Shown here in pieces: positions 58,945 through 64,000 of a stretch of DNA of 64,000 nucleotides. This stretch comes from Nocardioides rotundus. Its GTDB lineage: Bacteria > Actinomycetota > Actinomycetes > Propionibacteriales > Nocardioidaceae. The notes under the pieces were generated by a model. The model was given only the letters and a program-made list of their open reading frames with translations, did no database searches and was not told the DNA's origin. Location: the NCBI RefSeq assembly GCF_019931675.1, contig NZ_CP082922.1, positions 496,001 through 560,000 on the forward strand, in the 5' to 3' direction. The translations under genes were made by a program, and so were the position numbers. Every line of letters begins with the position of its first letter. Position 1 is the first letter of the stretch.

Positions 58945-61900
58945 ATGACGGTGTCGATGCGGGTGATGAGCGCCGGCGACGGCTACAAGTACCTGCTTCG
59001 TAGCGTTGTCGCCGCCGACGGTGACCGCTCCCTTTCGACACCGTTGACGCGCTACTACGCGGAGGAAGGTACCCCGCCAGGACGCTGGCTCGGCTCCGGC
59101 CTCGCCGGCCTGGGTGACGGTCAGCTCACGACCGGGGACCAAGTATCGGAAGCTCAGCTTCAGCTCTTGATCGGGATGGGCCGCGACCCCGTCACCGGTG
59201 AGCCGCTCGGGAGGGCCTTCCCGGCGTATGCCCCGGTGACCGAGCGCATCAAGCACCGGGTCGACCAACTACCCAGCGAGCTGGGGCCGGCAGGACGGGC
59301 CGAAGCGGTCGCGCAGATCGAGGCGGAGCAGACGGTCCGGGGGAGTCGGCGGGCGGTGGCCGGCTTCGATTACACCTTCTCGGTGCCGAAGTCGGTCTCG
59401 GTGCTGTGGGGCGTCGCCGATGCCGGGGCGCAGGCGGTGATCGCCCAGGCCCACCATGAGGCGGTTGCGGAGGTGGTGGACTTTATGGAGCGCGAGGTCG
59501 CCGCCACCCGTACCGGTATCACGGCCGGCGATGGCGCGGTCGCCCAGGTCGACGTGACCGGGGTGATCGCCACCGCGTTCGATCACTACGACTCCCGTTC
59601 CGGCGACCCGCAGCTCCACACTCACGTTGTCGTATCCAACAAGGTGCAGACGGCGATGGACGGGAGATGGCGGTCGCTGGACGGACGGCCGATGCACGCC
59701 GCCGTGGTCGCCCTGTCCGAGCACTACAACGCGGTGCTGGCCGACCGGCTCACCCGCACCTTCGGCCTCGGCTGGGAGGCCCGGGAGCGAGGCCGGGACC
59801 GCAACCCGTCCTGGGAAATCACCGCAGTCCCGGAGGAACTGATTGCAGCCTTCTCGACCCGCTCGCACGACATCGAGACTGAGGCCGATCGGCTCATCGC
59901 CGAGTACGTCACCGAGCATGGCCGGCGGCCCTCTGCGGCGACGATCGTGAAGCTGCGCGCCCAAGCCACCCTCGCCACCCGCCCCGACAAGCAGGTCCGG
60001 TCGCTGGCCGACCTCACAGAGCAGTGGCGCACCCGCGCCACGACGATCCTCGATCAGGACGCGACGGCCTGGGCACGGGCAGTGACCGGCACTGAGACTC
60101 CGGTCACGTTGCGAGCCGATGATGTGCCTCTGGAGACAGTCGCCGCACTCGGGGCCGCGTTGGTGGCCATGGTCGGTGAGAAGCGCTCGACGTGGCGGCG
60201 CTGGAACCTGCACGCCGAGGCCTCCCGGCAGACGATGGGCTGGCGGTTCGCCAGCGCACGGGATCGGGAGGCGATCGTCGGGATGGTCGTCGATGCCGCT
60301 GAGCAGGCCTCACTGCGGCTCACACCGCCCGAGCTGGCCACCAGCCCTGCCGCGTTCCGCCGCGTCGACGGAACGAGCGTGTTCCGGCCCAAGCACTCCA
60401 CGGTGTTCTCCTCCGAGGAGCTCCTCGCCGCCGAAGACCGGCTGCTCAACCGATCCCGCACCCTCACCGCACCGACGGTCCCGGCGGTAACGACGGAGCA
60501 GATCACTGGCCGCCCCGATGCCGAGGGGCGGATGCTCAGCGAGGATCAAGCCCAGGCGCTGATGAAGGCCGCCGTCTCGGGTCGCGTCGTGGATGTGCTG
60601 GTCGGTCCGGCCGGGGCGGGCAAGACCACCGCCATGAATGCACTACGGCGCGCCTGGGAGAAGCATCACGGCCCGGGCTCGGTGGTCGGACTGGCGCCCT
60701 CGGCGGTGGCGGCGCAGGTGCTGGCCGACGACCTTGGCATCGCCACGGAGAACACCGCGAAGTGGTGGACCAACCACCTCGCCCACGGCACCACGTTCCA
60801 AGCGGGGCAGCTCGTCATCCTCGATGAAGCATCTCTTGCTGGCACCCTGTCCCTGGACCGGATCACCGCTCTCGCCGAAGATGCTGAGGCGAAGGTGCTG
60901 CTCGTCGGGGACTACGCACAGATTCAGTCCGTGGACGCCGGCGGAGCCTTCTCCATGCTTGTCAACGACCGGAACGATACTCCCGAGCTGGTCGACGTCC
61001 ATCGGTTCACCCATGCCTGGGAGAAGATCGCCTCCCTGGCACTCCGACACGGACGCACCCAGGTCATCGACACCTACCTCGAACACGACCGCATCCATGG
61101 CGGCGACGCCGAGGCGATGACCGATGCCGCCTACTCCGCCTGGCGCGCCGACCGCGATCAAGGGCTGGTCTCGGTGCTGATCGCCGAGACCCGCGACGAC
61201 GTCACCACGCTCAACGCCCGCGCCCGCGCCGACCTCATCCTCGACGGCACCCTCACCCGCGGACGGGAAGTGGCATTGCATGACGGCACCACCGCTGGTG
61301 TCGGGGACACGATCATCACGCGCCACAACGACCGCCGCCTGCGGAACAACAGAGCGTGGGTGCGCAACGGAGAGACCTGGACCATCACCGCGGTCCGCGA
61401 CGACGGCTCGGTCACCATCCGCCCCACCGGACGCCGCCGCGGCGGGTCCATCGTTCTTCCCGCCTCGTACGTGGCCGAGCACGTCGACCTCGGGTACGCG
61501 GTCACCGCGCACCGCGCCCAAGGTGTCACCAGCGACACGGCGCATGTGCTGGTGGAGCCGACCACGACGCGGGAGAACCTGTACGTCGCGATGACCCGCG
61601 GCCGCCGCTCCAATCAGGCGTACGTGGTCCTCGACCGTCCGGACGACCACGCCCATCCACACCCTGGTGACAACCTCGACGCCACCGCTCGATCCGTGCT
61701 CTACGGGGTGCTCCAGCACACCGGTACCGAGCTGTCGGCCCACGAGACCATCACCGCCGAACAAGACATCTGGGGCTCGATCGCCCAGCTCGCTGCCGAG
61801 TACGAGACCATCGCCGCCGCAGCTCAGCACGACCGCTGGGCCAGTCTCATCCGGGCCAGTGGCCTCACCACTGAGCAAGCCGATGCTGTGATCGACTCCG

Positions 61901-62487
61901 AGGCGTTCGGAGCACTCACCGGCGAACTACGCCGCGCGGAGGCGAACCATCACGACGTCGACCGACTGTTCCCGCGCCTCGTCACCGCGCGGGGATTCGA
62001 AGACGCTGACGATATCGCCTCCGTCCTCCACCATCGCGTCGCCCGCGCCACCGGACGCCCAGCCGGTTCCGGCCGATCGCGAAAGGTGCCACGCCTGATC
62101 GCCGGGCTCGTCCCGCATGCGGACGGTCTGATGACGGACGACATGCGCCAGGCCCTGGAAGAACGACGGGAAATGATCGAGAAGCGAGCTGATGCCGTGC
62201 TCAACCGTGCGGTCACTGACGCCGAGCCCTGGACTGCGGCGCTGGGCGTCCCTCCCCGTGACCCGCGCAAAGCACGTGCCTGGCGGTGCCACGCCCGTAC
62301 AGTCGTTGCCTACCGGGATCGGTACGCGATCAGCGATGACGCCGTCCTCGGTGCGATACCGCAGACGACGGCGCAGAAGATCGACCGGGCCAGAGCAGAA
62401 GCCGCGCTCCGCCAGCTCGCGCCCGAGGCGGAAGCACCCAAGCCCCATCAACGGACCGTTCCGGCTCGCCAAGGACCGGGCCTGTAG
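58945..62487 (+). CDS. MobF relaxase-helicase (TraA/TrwC-like)
   Basis: This 1180-aa protein nicks and unwinds ICE DNA for transfer. The relaxase domain has the tyrosines in TRYYAEEG and the metal-binding histidines in GDPQLHTHVV. The helicase domain has Walker A VGPAGAGKTTAMNALR, LVILDEAS and a C-terminal UvrD-like YAVTAHRAQGVTSD and VAMTRGRRS. ATG 58945 fits the family start (MTVSMRVMSAGDGYKYLL), though the ribosome site is weak. It is on the plus strand, far from and opposite to the other transfer genes. Confidence 0.92.
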   Translation: MTVSMRVMSAGDGYKYLLRSVVAADGDRSLSTPLTRYYAEEGTPPGRWLGSGLAGLGDGQLTTGDQVSEAQLQLLIGMGRDPVTGEPLGRAFPAYAPVTERIKHRVDQLPSELGPAGRAEAVAQIEAEQTVRGSRRAVAGFDYTFSVPKSVSVLWGVADAGAQAVIAQAHHEAVAEVVDFMEREVAATRTGITAGDGAVAQVDVTGVIATAFDHYDSRSGDPQLHTHVVVSNKVQTAMDGRWRSLDGRPMHAAVVALSEHYNAVLADRLTRTFGLGWEARERGRDRNPSWEITAVPEELIAAFSTRSHDIETEADRLIAEYVTEHGRRPSAATIVKLRAQATLATRPDKQVRSLADLTEQWRTRATTILDQDATAWARAVTGTETPVTLRADDVPLETVAALGAALVAMVGEKRSTWRRWNLHAEASRQTMGWRFASARDREAIVGMVVDAAEQASLRLTPPELATSPAAFRRVDGTSVFRPKHSTVFSSEELLAAEDRLLNRSRTLTAPTVPAVTTEQITGRPDAEGRMLSEDQAQALMKAAVSGRVVDVLVGPAGAGKTTAMNALRRAWEKHHGPGSVVGLAPSAVAAQVLADDLGIATENTAKWWTNHLAHGTTFQAGQLVILDEASLAGTLSLDRITALAEDAEAKVLLVGDYAQIQSVDAGGAFSMLVNDRNDTPELVDVHRFTHAWEKIASLALRHGRTQVIDTYLEHDRIHGGDAEAMTDAAYSAWRADRDQGLVSVLIAETRDDVTTLNARARADLILDGTLTRGREVALHDGTTAGVGDTIITRHNDRRLRNNRAWVRNGETWTITAVRDDGSVTIRPTGRRRGGSIVLPASYVAEHVDLGYAVTAHRAQGVTSDTAHVLVEPTTTRENLYVAMTRGRRSNQAYVVLDRPDDHAHPHPGDNLDATARSVLYGVLQHTGTELSAHETITAEQDIWGSIAQLAAEYETIAAAAQHDRWASLIRASGLTTEQADAVIDSEAFGALTGELRRAEANHHDVDRLFPRLVTARGFEDADDIASVLHHRVARATGRPAGSGRSRKVPRLIAGLVPHADGLMTDDMRQALEERREMIEKRADAVLNRAVTDAEPWTAALGVPPRDPRKARAWRCHARTVVAYRDRYAISDDAVLGAIPQTTAQKIDRARAEAALRQLAPEAEAPKPHQRTVPARQGPGL

Positions 62488-62670
62488 GAAGGGTCCCTGG
62501 CCTTGCGCTCCGGTGGCCGGCTCCGCTACGCCGGCTGGACGCCGGCGGGAAGTGATCTGGGCGTGTCGTCCCGGGTCCCCACCGCTTGAGGTGAGATTCT
62601 TGAACTGTGCACCACATGGTTCTCTGAGTCGGGCGTCCTCTCCCCACGCCCCGCGGGAAGGAGAGAAGGA

Positions 62671-64000
62671 TTGCCATCGCAACAAGAGGCTGAACCCCTG
62701 CCGCACCCGGGGTTGCCCGATGAGGCTCACGGGAGTGCCCACGACCTCCGCGGTCGGCTTTGGTCCGATGAGCCCTCCACGATCGACTTCTTGTCAGCTC
62801 GCGCCATCGCTGAGACCGTCTCCGATGCCGTCCTTGATGACGCTCTCGACCCGCTCGCGATCGGGCTCTCGGGTCCGTGGGGAAGCGGCAAGACGACCGT
62901 GCTTGAACTCGTCAAGAAGGACCTCGACCAACGAAGCGACCCCGAAGCAGCGAAGATCATCACCGTCCGCACGGACCCATGGCGCTATGACCCGGCCGTG
63001 GGAGCAAAAGAAACCCTGATCGGCGAGGTGCTCGAAGCCCTTGCCGCTGAACTCGCCCAGCAGGTGGCGGAACAGGACGCAGCACAGACCAGGACGGACA
63101 AGGCCAAGAAGCTGCTGAAGAAGCTCTCTGATCGCGTCGACTGGTCCAAGGCAATCAGGTTGGCGGCCAAGTCCTCTCTGACGCTTCAGCTCCCGGGGAT
63201 CGATGACGTGATCGGCCTCATCCGTGAGAAGAGCGACGAGGGCGACGATCAACCCGATCAACCTCGGGGCCTTGCAGGCTTCAAGGCTGAGTTCGCTGAG
63301 TTGATGGGGACGGACGAGCTAGCGCACGTCAAGCGTGTTGCGGTCCTGGTGGATGACCTCGACCGCTGCCTGGTGGACACCGTGGTGGAGACCCTGGAAA
63401 CCATCCGTCTGTTCCTCAGCGTGACCGGGATGTCCTTCGTCATCGCCGCTGACGAAGAGCGAGTGGCCGAAGCGATTCGCACCAAGCTGCCGGAATCCAC
63501 CATGCCCCCGGAGCGTGCGGAATCTGACGAGAGCCTGCCAGCCGAACCGCCGTCGAAGCTGTACCTCCACAAGATTGTTCAGACCACCGTGCCCCTGCCG
63601 GCGCTCGGCGCGTTCGACACGGAGGCCTACGTCCTGCTGCTCCAGCTCCAGAACCGTCTTGAATCACCGCTGACTCAAGATCAATTGCAGCGCGTCATCG
63701 ACGAGTGCCAGCGGCTTCGTGGCGTTGGCGTGCTCGATGATCTGCAGGCGCCGGACGGGCTTGACGTACAGCATGAACTCTCGTTCGCTCACCGTCTCAC
63801 CACGATCCTGTACGAAAAGTTGCGGGGCAACCCCAGGCGCATCAAGCGCTTTCTCAACGATCTCAACATCCGCCGATCGATTGCGGCGCGCCGAGGCATC
63901 CATCTGGAATTCGAGGTGGTCGCCAAGCTCATGGTCCTGGAAGTGCTGCTTCCCGACCAATTTCAGGCGGTGCTGTCCTGGCTGCGGACCGGTGAACTTC
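62671..64000 (+). CDS. KAP-family P-loop NTPase (partial)
   Basis: The first 443 codons run open to the window edge. The protein has Walker A SGPWGSGKTTVLELV (about residues 66-80), the KAP insertion helix region, and Walker B KRVAVLVDDLDRCLVDTVVETLETI, typical of KAP NTPases, which are membrane-associated STAND-like ATPases found in phage-defence and mobile contexts. TTG 62671 follows GAAGGAG at 7 nt. It starts 183 bp after the relaxase gene. Missing C-terminus prevents further definition. Confidence 0.85.
   Translation, partial: MPSQQEAEPLPHPGLPDEAHGSAHDLRGRLWSDEPSTIDFLSARAIAETVSDAVLDDALDPLAIGLSGPWGSGKTTVLELVKKDLDQRSDPEAAKIITVRTDPWRYDPAVGAKETLIGEVLEALAAELAQQVAEQDAAQTRTDKAKKLLKKLSDRVDWSKAIRLAAKSSLTLQLPGIDDVIGLIREKSDEGDDQPDQPRGLAGFKAEFAELMGTDELAHVKRVAVLVDDLDRCLVDTVVETLETIRLFLSVTGMSFVIAADEERVAEAIRTKLPESTMPPERAESDESLPAEPPSKLYLHKIVQTTVPLPALGAFDTEAYVLLLQLQNRLESPLTQDQLQRVIDECQRLRGVGVLDDLQAPDGLDVQHELSFAHRLTTILYEKLRGNPRRIKRFLNDLNIRRSIAARRGIHLEFEVVAKLMVLEVLLPDQFQAVLSWLRTGEL

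Overview
The window is high-GC actinobacterial DNA (Actinomycetota; the genus cannot be fixed from the sequence). A short chromosomal stretch comes first: the end of moaC, a MogA/MoaB molybdopterin gene, a GNAT acetyltransferase, a SepX-like membrane protein and tRNA-Ala(CGC). At the 3' end of the tRNA a large integrative and conjugative element (ICE) begins and runs past the right edge. Its serine recombinase reads toward the tRNA and, as integrated, stays open across the antisense of the tRNA.

About 3.8-31.9 kb is the conjugation/maintenance module, almost all on the minus strand and transcribed toward the tRNA: ardC-like antirestriction gene, primase-polymerase, DUF2637 (SpdB-like), ParB, a VirB8-like anchored protein, an M23/transglycosylase cell-wall hydrolase, two small pilin-like proteins, TrbL/VirB6, an SCO6880-family protein, a VirB4-like ATPase, a VirD4-type coupling protein, SSB and DUF4913. 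Several mobile elements have hit it: an IS256-family element inside virB4 (8-bp target duplication), an IS3-family element at the virB4 stop codon (3-bp duplication), an IS110-family element inside that IS3, a 4-kb tyrosine-recombinase transposon flanked by CTAG, and a second IS256-like element inside ardC. The transfer machinery is therefore probably dead in this copy. The IS110 left end carries four short matches, in the right order and polarity, expected of a bridge RNA: it specifies both the site where the element now sits and its own ends.

About 32.4-42.3 kb is cargo: an AbiEii-type nucleotidyltransferase with its partner, two AraC paralogues, a VanZ-RDD protein, a LanFEG-like ABC exporter (ATPase frameshifted) under a NarL-type two-component system, and a SemiSWEET.

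About 42.5-51.5 kb has visibly lower GC and is a separately acquired island. It holds a complete lasso-peptide operon (precursor, cyclase, RRE, protease, ABC exporter, O-methyltransferase) with a clear promoter, and a divergent gamma-butyrolactone signalling cassette (TetR-type receptor, AfsA-like synthase, SDR reductase). Broken gene remnants flank the signalling cassette (IS5-like transposase, response regulator, protein phosphatase, TetR).

About 53.9-58.7 kb is a tight three-gene operon: a metallo-beta-lactamase-fold protein, an E2-E1-JAB ubiquitin-like triple fusion, and a patatin-like phospholipase. It looks like a defence or conflict system without the nucleotide cyclase of CBASS, and is the best candidate for an undescribed system. 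The window ends with the MobF relaxase-helicase of the ICE and the first 443 codons of a KAP-family P-loop NTPase.
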